Positions 1 through 9,717 of a stretch of DNA of 64,000 nucleotides are shown one piece after another. The position numbers were made by a program, and so were the translations under genes. The DNA is from Brevibacterium sp. RIT 803. GTDB lineage: Bacteria > Actinomycetota > Actinomycetes > Actinomycetales > Brevibacteriaceae. The notes beneath the pieces are model-generated. The model searched no databases and had not been told where the DNA came from. It saw only the letters and a list, made by a program, of their open reading frames with translations. Location: positions 1 through 64,000 of the forward strand of contig NZ_JAFEMW010000006.1 of the NCBI RefSeq assembly GCF_016892625.1, written 5' to 3'. Each line of letters opens with the position of its first letter. The first letter of the stretch is position 1.

Positions 1-76
1 CGACGAGCCCGGCTTTGATGCCTGTGCCTCCTACATCGACTCCGATGGCGAAGCGTCCCTGCTGATCGTCTGTCAT
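1..76 (-). CDS. ROK-family sugar kinase, N-terminal end only (probably polyphosphate/ATP glucokinase)
   Basis: Only the first 25 codons are inside the window; the gene continues past position 1. The visible protein begins MTDDQQGRF and runs into IGVDVGGTGIKAGLV, the phosphate-binding DxGGT motif of ROK kinases and glucokinases. The ATG at 76 lies one base after the stop codon of map, so the two genes are very likely one transcript. Polyphosphate glucokinase (PpgK) is the usual ROK member in actinobacteria, but 25 residues cannot separate it from an ATP-dependent glucokinase. Confidence 0.7.
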   Translation of the reverse strand, partial: MTDDQQGRFAIGVDVGGTGIKAGLV

Positions 77-77
77 C

Positions 78-986
78 TCAGTCCTGTCGGGTCATAGGCC
101 CTGCAGCGATGGCTGCATCGGCATCGGGGAGGGTGAGGATATCGGCACCGGTCTCGGTGACGACAAGTGTGTGTTCGAACTGGGCGGAGCGCTTCCGATC
201 CTTGGTAACCACTGTCCAGGCGTCGTCCCAGACGTCCCAGTCGACAGTCCCGAGGTTGAGCATCGGTTCGATGGTGAAGATCATCCCCGGCTCCATCACC
301 TCGGCGTGGGCGGGTGCGGCGTCGTAGTGGGGAACGATGAGACCGGTATGGAACTCCCGTCCCACCCCGTGTCCGCTGTAGTCACGGACGACTCCGTAGT
401 CGAAGCGCTTGGCATACTTCTCGATGACTCGACCGATGACGTTGATCTCGCGGCCCGGTTTGACGGCTTTGATTCCGCGCATCGTGGCCTCCCACGTCCG
501 CTCCACGAGCAGACGGGACTCATCATCGACCTCGCCGGCAAAGAAGGTGTAGTTCGTGTCTCCGTGCATGCCGTCGATGTAGGCGGTGATGTCGACGTTG
601 ACGATGTCCCCGTCCGCGATGACCGTCGAGTCCGGGATGCCGTGACAGATCACCTCGTTGAGCGATGTGCACACGGACTTCGGGAATCCGCGATAGCCCA
701 GTGTCGAAGGATAGGCGCCGTGGTCGCACATGTATTCATGGGCGACTCGGTCGATCGCATCGGTGGTCACTCCGGGTTCGATCATGTCGCCCACCGAGGC
801 CAGAGCGTTCGCCGCGATCCTACCCGCCACGCGGACCTTCTCGATCTCCTCGGCGGAGTAGAAGTTGCTGCCCCTGCCTTCGTCGGCATCGGCGCGACCG
901 ACGTATTCGGGTCGGGTGATGTTCTGGGGGACACCCAGTTCAGGAGAGATGGTTCCGGGCGTGAGCAGGCGAGGCATATCAGTCAT
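78..986 (-). CDS. map: Methionine aminopeptidase, type I
   Basis: This 302-residue protein removes the initiator methionine from nascent proteins in the cytosol. The type I fold is visible with the metal ligands: the [19 protein letters not shown] stretch supplies two aspartates, the HGVGREFH stretch a histidine, and IFTIEPML and QFEHTLVV the glutamates. The N-terminal extension of about 40 residues before the catalytic core is usual for actinobacterial MetAP1c enzymes. The start ATG at 986 has no strong ribosome binding site; a TAGAAT hexamer on the minus strand at 1002-997 suggests a very short leader. It is followed after one base by the ROK kinase gene and is divergent from the GntR regulator gene. 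Confidence 0.95.
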   Translation of the reverse strand: MTDMPRLLTPGTISPELGVPQNITRPEYVGRADADEGRGSNFYSAEEIEKVRVAGRIAANALASVGDMIEPGVTTDAIDRVAHEYMCDHGAYPSTLGYRGFPKSVCTSLNEVICHGIPDSTVIADGDIVNVDITAYIDGMHGDTNYTFFAGEVDDESRLLVERTWEATMRGIKAVKPGREINVIGRVIEKYAKRFDYGVVRDYSGHGVGREFHTGLIVPHYDAAPAHAEVMEPGMIFTIEPMLNLGTVDWDVWDDAWTVVTKDRKRSAQFEHTLVVTETGADILTLPDADAAIAAGPMTRQD

Positions 987-1147
987 GGTGACTTCGATTC
1001 TAGAGCGGTTGTGTCCCGATATTCCACAATTGCACTGTCTGTCGGTGTGAGGGGGCCATCGGAGAGGAATTAGAGTGGAGACAGATATCGTCGCCTGCGT
1101 GTGCGACGACAGGTTGCCACAATTGACGAGATGAAACGGAAGGGGAA

Positions 1148-1876
1148 ATGATGAACGAGCAGACTGCCTCGGTCGGTCCCGAGTTCTCCGGTCTCAGCGA
1201 TGTAGTGAGTCTCACGAGCGCACCCCAACAGATCGCTGACCATATCCTCTCCGGCATCGCTGTGGGCGCGCTTCCCGAGGGCACACTGCTGCCCGGTGAA
1301 CGAGCCCTTGCCGCCGATCTTCAGGTCTCACGCTCGAGTGTGCGCGCGGCACTGCTGCGGCTGGAGCGTCTCGGAGTCGTCGAACGGCGGCGTGGGCGCG
1401 GGGGCGGAACTTTCGTGTCCAGCGCGGAACCGACGGCTCTGGCCCCGATGGCCGATCGCATCGGCGAATTCCATGCCGAACGCAGAAATCTTCTCGATGC
1501 CCGTGCGATCTTCCAGAACAGTCTGGCCGCGACTGCAGCTCTGCGGCGAACCGAGGAAGAGCTCACGGAGCTCCGGGAGTTGGCACAGAGGTATTCTGAA
1601 CGCGCCGAGGCAGGTGTGGCCAGAACGGCTGATGCGCAGTTCCACTTCGCCATCGCTCGGGCCGGGCACAATCCCGAGCTCGTGCGCATGGCTATCGACA
1701 TCGACACCAGGATCAACGCAGGCTTCCGCCACGACCCCTTCTCCCACACGCTCTTCGACCATGCAGTGGCCGATCACGCAGCCATCGTCGAAGCGATCGC
1801 CGACCAAGATGCGCAGGCCGCCGGCCAGCTGTGCGAGGACCACTTCCGGTCGACGACGATGCCGCCGGCCAGTTGA
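1148..1876 (+). CDS. GntR-family transcriptional regulator, FadR/FCD subfamily
   Basis: The protein of 242 residues has an N-terminal winged helix (about residues 25-90, with [20 protein letters not shown] as the recognition part and a glycine/arginine-rich wing [11 protein letters not shown]) and an all-helical FCD ligand domain. The FCD domain shows the metal/ligand pattern [14 protein letters not shown] and a later DHAAIVEAI and EDHF. FCD regulators usually bind small carboxylic acids. The ATG at 1148 follows an AGGGG-like site; a second ATG at 1151 is equally possible. It is transcribed alone, divergent from map and convergent with ald. The effector is not predictable from sequence alone. 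Confidence 0.85.
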   Translation: MMNEQTASVGPEFSGLSDVVSLTSAPQQIADHILSGIAVGALPEGTLLPGERALAADLQVSRSSVRAALLRLERLGVVERRRGRGGGTFVSSAEPTALAPMADRIGEFHAERRNLLDARAIFQNSLAATAALRRTEEELTELRELAQRYSERAEAGVARTADAQFHFAIARAGHNPELVRMAIDIDTRINAGFRHDPFSHTLFDHAVADHAAIVEAIADQDAQAAGQLCEDHFRSTTMPPAS

Positions 1877-1945
1877 GCTCATTCCGGCTCCGCCGCGGAT
1901 TCCGGCGCCCGCCTCCCAGTCTTCCAGGACTGCCCTGGAACAATG

Positions 1946-1983
1946 CGGAAGGCTGACATCAGGATAATGATGTCAGCCTTCCG
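1946..1983. terminator. Perfect 16-bp hairpin, bidirectional terminator between the GntR gene and ald
   Basis: The arms 1946-1961 and 1968-1983 are exact inverted complements with a six-base loop. A smaller hairpin (TTCCAGG / CCTGGAA, 1922-1940) lies just before it. The position between two convergent genes fits a shared terminator. Confidence 0.8.
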
Positions 1984-2022
1984 GGTATGTGCTTCAGACG
2001 AGGTTCACTCGAACTCGTGCGT

Positions 2023-3141
2023 TCAATTCGCCAGAGCGTGTGCGACAGAGACGGCCTCGAGACCGAAGGCCTCGGCAACGTTGTCGTTGGTGACGTGCCC
2101 ATTGTGGATATTGAGTCCACGAGCCAGACCCGAATCCTTTGACAGGGCCGCGTGCCATCCCTGGTTGGCGATCTTGACTGCGAACGGCAGAGTCGCGTTC
2201 GTCAGTGCGGCCGTGGCCGTATTGGGCACCGCACCGGGCATGTTCGCCACGCAGTAGTAGATCGAGTTGTGCACCTCGAAGGTGGGATCATCGTGAGTGG
2301 TGGGCCTCGAGTTCTCGAAGCACCCGCCCTGGTCGATGGCGATGTCGACGAGCACCGAGCCCGGCTTCATCCCCGCGACCATCTCGTCGGTGACGAGCTT
2401 CGGCGCCTTCTTGCCGGGGATGAGCACCGAACCGATGACCAGGTCGGCAGAGGCCAGGGACTTCGTGATCTCGTATTTGTTCGAGACCTTCGTAGCGATC
2501 GCACCGGCAAAGGCCTCATCGATCTGACGCAGGCGGGGAATGTTGATGTCGATGACCTCGACGGCAGCACCCAGGCCCAGGGCCATACGAGCGGCGTTAG
2601 TGCCGGCGACTCCTGCACCGATGACGACGACGTTGGCCCGTTCGACACCGGGGACGCCTGAGAGCAGGATGCCGCGACCGCCCGAAGCCTTGAGCAGACT
2701 GTGAGCGCCGACCTGCGTTGACAGCCGCCCAGCGATCTCACTCATCGGAGCCAGCAGCGGCAGGCCTCCGCCGTCGGGCGCAACAGTCTCGTAGGCGATC
2801 GCGGTGGTCCCTGCACTCATCAGTGCCTGAGTCAGCGCTTCATCTGCGGCCAGGTGCAGGTAGGTGAAGAGGACCAGGTCCTTGCGCAGGAAACCGTATT
2901 CTTCGGCAATGGGTTCTTTGACCTTGAGGACCATGTCCCCGGCGGCCCAGGTGGATGCCGCGTCCGCAGCGATCGCGGCACCAGCATCGGTGTACTCATC
3001 GTCGGTGATGAATGACCCGAGTCCGGCACCGGCCTGAACCGTGACTTCATGTCCATGTGAAACGAGCTCGTGGACACCGGCAGCGGTGATGGCGACGCGG
3101 AACTCGTTGTTCTTGACCTCGGTGGGCACTGAAATGCGCAT
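2023..3141 (-). CDS. ald: Alanine dehydrogenase
   Basis: This 372-residue NAD-dependent enzyme interconverts L-alanine and pyruvate plus ammonium. The start [19 protein letters not shown] is typical of the family, as is the dinucleotide-binding [21 protein letters not shown] and the substrate histidine and lysine in the N-terminal half (VKEPI, FTYLHLA). I chose the ATG at 3141 because an AGAAGGAAAG ribosome binding site lies just before it; the open frame extends 24 codons further upstream without any family similarity. It stands alone, next to the nitrogen-assimilation block, and is probably controlled by an Lrp/AsnC-type regulator (AldR in mycobacteria), not present here. Confidence 0.95.
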   Translation of the reverse strand: MRISVPTEVKNNEFRVAITAAGVHELVSHGHEVTVQAGAGLGSFITDDEYTDAGAAIAADAASTWAAGDMVLKVKEPIAEEYGFLRKDLVLFTYLHLAADEALTQALMSAGTTAIAYETVAPDGGGLPLLAPMSEIAGRLSTQVGAHSLLKASGGRGILLSGVPGVERANVVVIGAGVAGTNAARMALGLGAAVEVIDINIPRLRQIDEAFAGAIATKVSNKYEITKSLASADLVIGSVLIPGKKAPKLVTDEMVAGMKPGSVLVDIAIDQGGCFENSRPTTHDDPTFEVHNSIYYCVANMPGAVPNTATAALTNATLPFAVKIANQGWHAALSKDSGLARGLNIHNGHVTNDNVAEAFGLEAVSVAHALAN

Positions 3142-3469
3142 AGCTTTCCTTCTCTCATGTTGCCCCATGGGCAGTTCCAGCCAAATCGAACTGTGGCTGA
3201 GGATACAACTCACTGTATTCCTTTGAAGGTCTGCAGGGCAAACCTTTATCGCCAGGATTCGTGCGCGTTCCTACGGATTCGGTGGAATATCGACCACACC
3301 AGTGCGAAAAAACCATATTCTGTTGCATTCAGACACAGAAGCGGTCCAGTTTTTGGAAGTCACAGACGTGTGCGGGCGAAGTCGTGCGTTGAGGTCCTGG
3401 CGGCGACAGGCAGAACCGGTAAGCTGAAATCTGTCAGGGATTCACCACACCCACGATGAAGGGTTCGAC
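3142..3469. other. Intergenic region between ald and the glnA2-glnE operon
   Basis: About 330 bases carry the two divergent promoters and no convincing gene. A TAAGCT hexamer at 3420-3425, with a GAAGGG ribosome binding site at 3461, can serve the plus-strand operon. Several short AT-rich patches (around 3205-3250 and 3300-3325) lie on the ald side and could hold its promoter and operator, but I found no clear inverted repeat. Confidence 0.4.
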
Positions 3470-3673
3470 ATGGGACTGTTCAAAGATATCGACGATGCCG
3501 ATTCGAAGTACTACTTCAATCTCAAGACCAACTCGGTTGAGCGTGGCCTGGTCAGCGATGCGGACCACCGCATGGGCCCCTACGAGACAGAGGAAGTGGC
3601 TCGAGCCGCCCTCGAGCGGGCCCAGGCCCGCAACGAAGAGTGGGAAGAAGACGACAAGAAGTGGAACGGCTGA
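3470..3673 (+). CDS. Small SPOR-domain-like protein, first gene of the glnA2 operon
   Basis: The protein has 67 residues, is highly charged, and begins MGLFKDIDDADSKYYFNL. The YYFNLKTNSVERG and RMGPYETEEVARAALERA segments match the small actinobacterial proteins that databases label SPOR domain-containing; in them the phrase MGPY followed by a helix of alanine and glutamate is conserved. There is no signal peptide or membrane segment, so a true peptidoglycan-binding role is doubtful. Its stop lies three bases before the ATG of glnA2, so the two are cotranscribed and probably translationally coupled. Function unknown. Confidence 0.75.
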   Translation: MGLFKDIDDADSKYYFNLKTNSVERGLVSDADHRMGPYETEEVARAALERAQARNEEWEEDDKKWNG

Positions 3674-3676
3674 GGA

Positions 3677-5035
3677 ATGTCGCGTCAGGAAGAATTCGTT
3701 CTTCGCACCGTTGAAGACCGTGAAGTCCGCTTCATCCGCCTATGGTTCACCGACGTCCTCGGCGGGCTGAAGTCGGTCGCAGTGGTTCCGGCAGAGCTCG
3801 AAGGGGCCTTCTCCGAGGGAATCGGCTTCGACGGATCCGCCGTTGAGGGACTCTCACGGGTCTATGAGGCAGATATGGTCCTCAAACCCGATCCCTCCAC
3901 GTTCTCGCTGCTGCCGTGGCGTGGCGAGAAGGAACCTACCGGGAGGATGTTCTGCGATATCCACGTGCCCGGGGGAGAGCCTGCGCAGGCTGATCCCCGC
4001 AACGTTCTCAAGCGGACGCTGGCGAAGGCCGCGGAGAAGGGTTTCTCCTTCTATGTTCACCCGGAGATCGAGTTCTACCTGTTCAAGACGGACAACCTCG
4101 ATCCGGGCACCGGAATCCTCGAGGGAACCAGACCCATCCCCGTCGACACTGCCGGCTACTTCGACCATGTCAACGGCGGTACCGCCAACGACTTCCGTCG
4201 CTCCGCGGTCACCATGCTTGAAGCCATGGGGCTGTCCGTCGAGTTCTCCCATCATGAAGCCGGTCCTGGGCAGAACGAGATCGACCTGCGCTACGCAGAC
4301 GCGCTGACCATGGCCGATAACATCATGACCTTCCGATCGGTGATCAAGGAAGTTGCGATCTCTCAGGGCGTCTACGCATCCTTCATGCCCAAGCCGCTCA
4401 ACGATCATCCGGGCAGCGGAATGCATACACATGTCTCACTCTTCGAAGGTGAGAACAACGCCTTCTTCGAGCCCGGAGCCATGTATCAGTTGTCGAAGAC
4501 CGGCAAACAGTTCATCGCCGGCCTCCTCACCCACGCAGCAGAGATCACCGCGGTGACGAATCAGCACGTGAACTCGTACAAGCGTCTGTGGACAGGTCAC
4601 GAAGCCCCGTCATACATCTCGTGGGGACACCGGAATCGTTCGGCTCTGGTCCGCGTGCCGCAGTACAACTCGGGGAAGTCCTCCTCCGCGCGCATCGAAT
4701 ACCGGGCGCTTGATTCCTCAGCCAATCCGTACCTGTCCTATGCCCTCATGCTCGCGGCCGGGCTGAAGGGCATCGAGGAAGACTACGAGCTGCCTGAGGA
4801 GGCCGAGGACAACGTGTGGCAGCTCTCGGACACCGAACGCCGGGCGATGGGAATCCAAGCACTGCCTTCGAGTCTGTCCCACGCTCTTGAGATCATGGAG
4901 CAGTCCGACCTGGTCGCGGAGACGCTGGGCGAAGAGGTCTTCGACTTCTTCCTGCGCAACAAGCGGCGGGAATGGAACGACTACCGCGCTCAGGTCACTC
5001 CGTTCGAGCTCAGCAAACACTTCACCTCGATGTAG
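3677..5035 (+). CDS. glnA2: Glutamine synthetase, type I, GlnA2-like
   Basis: This 452-residue member of the glutamine synthetase family begins MSRQEEFVLRTVEDREVRF, as GlnA2 of mycobacteria (Rv2222c) does. Visible signatures are the IGFDGSAVEG latch region, HPEIEFYLF with a metal-ligand glutamate, the ammonium/substrate segment HHEAGPGQNEIDLRYADAL, and the ATP-binding KPLNDHPGSGMHTHVSLF. The C-terminal segment that in GlnA1 carries the adenylylated tyrosine reads YELPEEAEDNVWQLSD here, without the DLYELPPEE motif. GlnA2-type enzymes are considered outside GlnE control and less active than GlnA1. It is followed immediately by glnE. Confidence 0.92.
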   Translation: MSRQEEFVLRTVEDREVRFIRLWFTDVLGGLKSVAVVPAELEGAFSEGIGFDGSAVEGLSRVYEADMVLKPDPSTFSLLPWRGEKEPTGRMFCDIHVPGGEPAQADPRNVLKRTLAKAAEKGFSFYVHPEIEFYLFKTDNLDPGTGILEGTRPIPVDTAGYFDHVNGGTANDFRRSAVTMLEAMGLSVEFSHHEAGPGQNEIDLRYADALTMADNIMTFRSVIKEVAISQGVYASFMPKPLNDHPGSGMHTHVSLFEGENNAFFEPGAMYQLSKTGKQFIAGLLTHAAEITAVTNQHVNSYKRLWTGHEAPSYISWGHRNRSALVRVPQYNSGKSSSARIEYRALDSSANPYLSYALMLAAGLKGIEEDYELPEEAEDNVWQLSDTERRAMGIQALPSSLSHALEIMEQSDLVAETLGEEVFDFFLRNKRREWNDYRAQVTPFELSKHFTSM

Positions 5036-5039
5036 TCTC

Positions 5040-8000
5040 ATGGCCCGGATCACTTCGCGCACCTCGGTCGTCACCGAGTCTGCCGCTCGCTTCCTCGACG
5101 AGATCAATGAACTCCTCGGCCAGCCTCTGGCCACCGACTCACGCTTCATCGATCTCCTCGAGGCGACACCGGATCCGCACGCGGCCGCCCTGGGTCTGCT
5201 GCGGGTCCTGGAGGCCGCAGGTGAGACCGCGCCGCAGTTCCTCGATGCCATCCGTTCGGGGACCGAAGCAGAGCTCGCCGAGGATGAGATCGACCGTGCT
5301 CTGCTGCGACGGGTGCTCGCAGTCATGGGCACGTCCGAGGCGATGGTCGACCACCTCGTGCGGCATCCGGAGTCCCTGCCGCAGCTGGTGGAGCGGTCTC
5401 CGTTCCTGATGATCTCCACTCCCGCGGCCTCGGCGGCATCGCTGCGCAACGATCTGCTGGCCAGTGTGGGTGCCGATCCTGATGATCCGGCACCCACGGC
5501 GGACCACCTCGGCGAGGAGGCGATCAAAGATCTTCGTCGCACCTATCGCGATGCACAGCTGCGGCTGGTCGCCGATGATCTCGTCGCCGAGGCGCCAGAG
5601 GAGATCGTCGATCATGTGATGGCCGTGCTCTCGGACCTGGCAGCCGCTGCCATGGATGCAGCTCTGGCCATCGCCAGGGCAGAGCTCGATCCTGAGGGCA
5701 CGGTGCGCATCGCTGTGATCGCCCTGGGCAAGACCGGGGCGCGCGAGCTCAACTACGTCTCCGACGTCGACGTGGTCTTCGTCCTCGATTCGTCGACGAG
5801 TGATGAGCAACGCGATCTGGCCACGGAGGTTGCCCAAAGAATGCGCGGCATCCTCTCCGATGCCGGCGCGGAGCCAGCGCTGTGGGAGGTTGACACGGCA
5901 CTGCGTCCCGAGGGCAAGGCCGGGGCACTGGTGCGCACGATGTCCGAATTCACCCGCTACTACGCGGACATTGCGAAGAACTGGGAGTTCCAGGCTCTCC
6001 TCAAGGCTCGGCCAGTGGCCGGTGACGTCGGGGTGGGCGAAGAGTTCGTCGAGGCGCTCCTGCCGCTTGTGTGGGAGGCCGCCAGCCGTCAGGGGTTCAT
6101 CGACGGCATCCGCTCGATGCGCCGTCGCGTGGTCGATCTCATCCCTGCAGCCGAGGCGCCTCGACAGATCAAGCTGGGACGTGGAGGCCTGCGCGATGTG
6201 GAGTTCTCGGCACAGCTGCTCCAGCTGGTCCACGGGCGCACGGACGAGGAGATCCGCACACCCAACACACTCGTGGCTTTGGAGGAGCTGGGCGAGCATG
6301 GGTACATCGGAAAAGAGGATGCCTTCGTCTTCTCCGCCGCCTACCGGTTCATGCGCGTGGTCGAACACAGGGTCCAGATTCCGCGGATGCTGCGCAACGC
6401 ACTTATTCCCGACGACGATGAGAAGCTGCGCATCCTCGCCCGGTCGGTCTTCACCTCCGGCTCACGAAGTGGATCCCGGCTGGAAGAGACCCGCAAGGAC
6501 TACGCGAAGCAGGTCACCCGGCTCCACGATCAGATCTTCTACCGACCCATCCTCGACGCGGCAGTCGGAGTGCACGGCGCCGTCGTCGACGCGCACAACC
6601 GGGGCAGCAGCATGCAGGCTGCCGCCGACCGACTCCAAGCCTTCGGCTACCGCGACCCACAAGGCGCTTTGTCTCACATCAAGGCGCTGACCTCCGGCAT
6701 GTCACGCACCGCACTCGTCATCAAACAGGTGCTGCCGGCGCTGCTGGACTGGTTCTCCGACGGAGTCAGCCCCGATGCCGCGCTCCTGGCCTTTCGCCGA
6801 CTCACGGATTCGCTGTCATCCTCCGGCTGGTTCCTCAAGATGCTCCGTGATTCCGGTCTGGCGGCGAAATCGGTGGCCGATGTCCTCTCGCTGTCCGGCT
6901 ATGCCAGTGAACTGCTCCTGCGCCAACCCGCCGCGGTCGCCTGGTTGGACAATTTCGACAACCTCACACCCCGTGATCCGAAAGCCCTCGAGGCCGAAGT
7001 CGGGGGTCTCCTCAAACGACATGAGGCATCTGCGATCACGCCGATCCGTGAGACGTACAGCCGTGAGCTCCTGCGCATTGCTCTGCGTGACGTCCTCGAT
7101 GTCGGGGACCGGGCGGAGGTCCCCGGTGACCTCTCGGCACTGATGGATCTGGCAGTCAGCGGCGCACTGCAGGCCGTCCGCATGGACCTCGACCAGCCCG
7201 ATACCCCGCGGTACGAGTTCGCGATCATCGCAATGGGCCGGTGGGGCGGAAATGAGATCGGCTACTTCTCCGACGCCGACGTGACGTTCGTCTACCGCTC
7301 TGTCGGTGAGGAGCTCGGTGCCGAGGATAAGGCGAAGCTGAGCAAACACGTCAACAAGCTCGCTCTCGGTCTCGGCAGCCGACTCAAGGCCAGCGACGCT
7401 GCGCAGGGCATCGATCTCGATGCGGATCTGCGACCCGAGGGTAAGAACGGGCCGCTGGTCCGAGCCCTGTCCTCCTACCGGGCCTACTATGCGAAATGGT
7501 CTCAGCCATGGGAAGCACAGGCGCTGCTGAGGGCTCGTCCGGTCGCCGGTGACTCCGGCCTCATTGAGGACTTCACCGAACTCATCGATCCGCTGCGGTA
7601 TCCGGTGGAGATGCCGACGAAGGCGCTGACCCAGGTCCGCACGCTCAAGGCGCGGATGGAGGATGAGCGCCTGCCTCGCAATGCGGACAAACGCCGACAT
7701 CTCAAACTGGGTCGGGGGAGTCTCTCCGATGTCGAGTGGACGGTCCAGCTCCTGCAGCTGCAGCACGCCCATCAGATTCCCGGCCTGCGGACAACCTCGA
7801 CATTGGCAGCGCTGAGTATCGCAGCCGGCGAAGGGCTCATCCCCACGGATGATGCCGAAGAGCTCGCGGCCGCATGGCAGTTGGCAACCGATGTTCGATC
7901 AGCCGTCATGCTGTATCGGGGACGCACCGCCCAATCGCTGCCGGAGGAGCATTTCGAACTGGAGGCCACGGCCCGACTGCTCGGATATCCGGCGGGCGGC

Positions 8001-8081
8001 GGGCACGAGCTCGAAGACGACTACCTGCGCACCACCCGCCACGCCAGGAACATCATGGAAGAGCACTTCTACGGCTTCTGA
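5040..8081 (+). CDS. glnE: Bifunctional glutamine synthetase adenylyltransferase/adenylyl-removing enzyme
   Basis: The 1013-residue protein attaches and removes AMP at the regulatory tyrosine of GlnA1. It has two nucleotidyltransferase domains: the N-terminal deadenylylation domain with GKTGARELNYVSDVDVVF near residues 230-248 and the C-terminal adenylylation domain with GRWGGNEIGYFSDADVTF near residues 731-749. The repeated LRPEGK(A/N)GPLVR and KLGRGxLxDVE motifs appear in each half. I place the start at the ATG at 5040 (MARITSRTSVVTES), four bases after the glnA2 stop; the frame is open upstream inside glnA2 but shows no family similarity. Loss of glnE is lethal in M. tuberculosis under some nitrogen conditions, which fits its place among the core nitrogen genes. 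Confidence 0.95.
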   Translation: MARITSRTSVVTESAARFLDEINELLGQPLATDSRFIDLLEATPDPHAAALGLLRVLEAAGETAPQFLDAIRSGTEAELAEDEIDRALLRRVLAVMGTSEAMVDHLVRHPESLPQLVERSPFLMISTPAASAASLRNDLLASVGADPDDPAPTADHLGEEAIKDLRRTYRDAQLRLVADDLVAEAPEEIVDHVMAVLSDLAAAAMDAALAIARAELDPEGTVRIAVIALGKTGARELNYVSDVDVVFVLDSSTSDEQRDLATEVAQRMRGILSDAGAEPALWEVDTALRPEGKAGALVRTMSEFTRYYADIAKNWEFQALLKARPVAGDVGVGEEFVEALLPLVWEAASRQGFIDGIRSMRRRVVDLIPAAEAPRQIKLGRGGLRDVEFSAQLLQLVHGRTDEEIRTPNTLVALEELGEHGYIGKEDAFVFSAAYRFMRVVEHRVQIPRMLRNALIPDDDEKLRILARSVFTSGSRSGSRLEETRKDYAKQVTRLHDQIFYRPILDAAVGVHGAVVDAHNRGSSMQAAADRLQAFGYRDPQGALSHIKALTSGMSRTALVIKQVLPALLDWFSDGVSPDAALLAFRRLTDSLSSSGWFLKMLRDSGLAAKSVADVLSLSGYASELLLRQPAAVAWLDNFDNLTPRDPKALEAEVGGLLKRHEASAITPIRETYSRELLRIALRDVLDVGDRAEVPGDLSALMDLAVSGALQAVRMDLDQPDTPRYEFAIIAMGRWGGNEIGYFSDADVTFVYRSVGEELGAEDKAKLSKHVNKLALGLGSRLKASDAAQGIDLDADLRPEGKNGPLVRALSSYRAYYAKWSQPWEAQALLRARPVAGDSGLIEDFTELIDPLRYPVEMPTKALTQVRTLKARMEDERLPRNADKRRHLKLGRGSLSDVEWTVQLLQLQHAHQIPGLRTTSTLAALSIAAGEGLIPTDDAEELAAAWQLATDVRSAVMLYRGRTAQSLPEEHFELEATARLLGYPAGGGHELEDDYLRTTRHARNIMEEHFYGF

Positions 8082-8090
8082 GAAACGCGG

Positions 8091-9560
8091 TCAGTTCCGA
8101 TCGAACTCAAGGCCCAAGAGCGCATTCTCAACGACCTCGGGCAGAGCCGGATGAATCCAGTACTGCCGCTTTGCCACCTCGTCTGCGCGCTGTCCGAACG
8201 CCATGGCCTGGATCAGTGGTTGGACGATCATCGACGCTTCGTGACCGACGATATGGGCACCCAGGATCTGATGCGTCGTTTTGTCCGCGATGAGCTTCAC
8301 GATGCCGGGGTCATCGGCCATCGCCCACCCATACGCCACGTCGGAAAACTTCTGCACCTTCACGCTGACATCGTGACCGGCCTGCCGGGCCTCCTCCTCT
8401 GTGATGCCGACGTAGGCGACCTGAGGTGAAGTGAAAACGGCCCCGGGAACGGCGTGATGGTTGACCTCCCGCAGATCCGCCTCGGCGGCGCTGCCCGGTT
8501 CTCCGGCCGCTACGTCGACGGCGAGATTGTCACCGACGACATCGGCCTCGTGATTGGCCACGTGTTTGAGCTGGTGCGGGGAACTGATGTCGCCGAGGGC
8601 GAACACGCCGGGGACCGGCTGTCCGTGGGTGAGGACACGCTGGCGTGAATCGACGCTGAGACGGCCATCATCAAGAACGTCGAAGCCGGTGTCGACCACA
8701 TTCAGACCTCTGGTGTTCGGCGTCCGTCCGGTGGCGATGAGAACCGCATCCGCGTCGATCTGCGAGGGAAGATCGACTTCGCCGAGGCGGCCGCTTTCCT
8801 TCAGCGTCAACGAAACCTGGTCGTCATCGAAACTGTACGAGGCCACCTCGGCTCCGCGGTGGACCGTATGGGTGCGTTCGAAGAGGTCCGTGAACTCCTG
8901 TGAGACCTCCTCGTCGATGTTGCCGAGCAGGCGGGGGCCACGTGCGATCACGGTCACCTCGGTGCCGAACCCGGCGAAGACATGGGCGAACTCCATGGCG
9001 ATGATGCCGGATCCGACGATGACCAGCCGTTCGGGCCTCTCAGGGATGCGCATGATCGAGTTCGACGTGAACACGGGATAGCCATCGGTGTCCACAAGCT
9101 GCGGATCCAGGCCTTCGGCGTCGGGGATGACAGGGGAGGCGCCGGCCGCGATGACGATGCGATCGGCAGTGATGTCCTGACCCGAGGCGGTTCGCACCGT
9201 CTTGGCCCCTGTGAAGTGAACGTGTTCTGCCACGACAGTGACATTGGGTTGGCGATCACCGCTGCGGTAGCCCCGGCCTCCGGCTTCGATGGCGTCGACA
9301 CGGTCGAAGATGCGCTTCTGCAGCGCCGGCCAATCGACGCTGTTGAACTCCGTAGAGAGATTGTAGGCCTTCGCGTCGGCCGCCTGTTCGGCGATCGTGG
9401 CGGGATAGACGAACATCTTCGTGGGAATGCACCCGACGTTGAGGCAGGTGCCGCCGAAGTGCCACTCCTCAGCAATCGCCACGTTGAGGTCGGAGAATCG
9501 GTCGTCGAGGAACATGTTCCCGGAGCCTGTGCCGATCAGAAGGAGATCGAAATGCGTCAT
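8091..9560 (-). CDS. mtr: Mycothione reductase
   Basis: The 489-residue flavoprotein reduces the disulfide of mycothiol with NADPH, the actinobacterial counterpart of glutathione reductase. It has an N-terminal FAD motif (LLIGTGSGN), the redox pair C39 and C44 in GGTCLNVGCIPTK, a second dinucleotide motif LVIVGSGIIAMEFAHVFAGFG, and the C-terminal active-site base in YWIHPALPEVVENAL. I chose the ATG at 9560 (MTHFDLLLIG); 26 more codons are open upstream but overlap the terminator of glnA1. It is convergent with glnE. Its presence shows that the organism uses mycothiol. Confidence 0.93.
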   Translation of the reverse strand: MTHFDLLLIGTGSGNMFLDDRFSDLNVAIAEEWHFGGTCLNVGCIPTKMFVYPATIAEQAADAKAYNLSTEFNSVDWPALQKRIFDRVDAIEAGGRGYRSGDRQPNVTVVAEHVHFTGAKTVRTASGQDITADRIVIAAGASPVIPDAEGLDPQLVDTDGYPVFTSNSIMRIPERPERLVIVGSGIIAMEFAHVFAGFGTEVTVIARGPRLLGNIDEEVSQEFTDLFERTHTVHRGAEVASYSFDDDQVSLTLKESGRLGEVDLPSQIDADAVLIATGRTPNTRGLNVVDTGFDVLDDGRLSVDSRQRVLTHGQPVPGVFALGDISSPHQLKHVANHEADVVGDNLAVDVAAGEPGSAAEADLREVNHHAVPGAVFTSPQVAYVGITEEEARQAGHDVSVKVQKFSDVAYGWAMADDPGIVKLIADKTTHQILGAHIVGHEASMIVQPLIQAMAFGQRADEVAKRQYWIHPALPEVVENALLGLEFDRN

Positions 9561-9620
9561 TGTCCATCCCTGTATCAGTTGTGGTCGCCATAGAAGGCCG
9601 CCCTGCTCAGAAGCACTGAA

Positions 9621-9650
9621 GGGCGCCACGGGTGACAACCCGTGACGCCC
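9621..9650 (-). terminator. Hairpin terminator after glnA1
   Basis: GGGCG (9621-9625) pairs with CGCCC (9646-9650) and CACGGG (9627-9632) with CCCGTG (9639-9644), leaving a six-base loop. It lies between the stop of glnA1 and the start of the mycothione reductase gene, so the latter needs its own promoter. Confidence 0.65.
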
Positions 9651-9717
9651 CCACTGTATTCCCAGCAGCTGCGGTCACACATTCCTTGCGGCAATCCGCG
9701 GGCCCTGGGGCCGTGGC

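Noticed and set aside
171..1073. Plus-strand open frame of 300 codons opposite map
   Set aside because: It is antisense to the well-conserved methionine aminopeptidase and has no protein-like motif.
4887..5039. Longer N terminus for glnE
   Set aside because: The extra codons overlap glnA2 in another frame and encode serine/arginine-rich sequence unlike GlnE.
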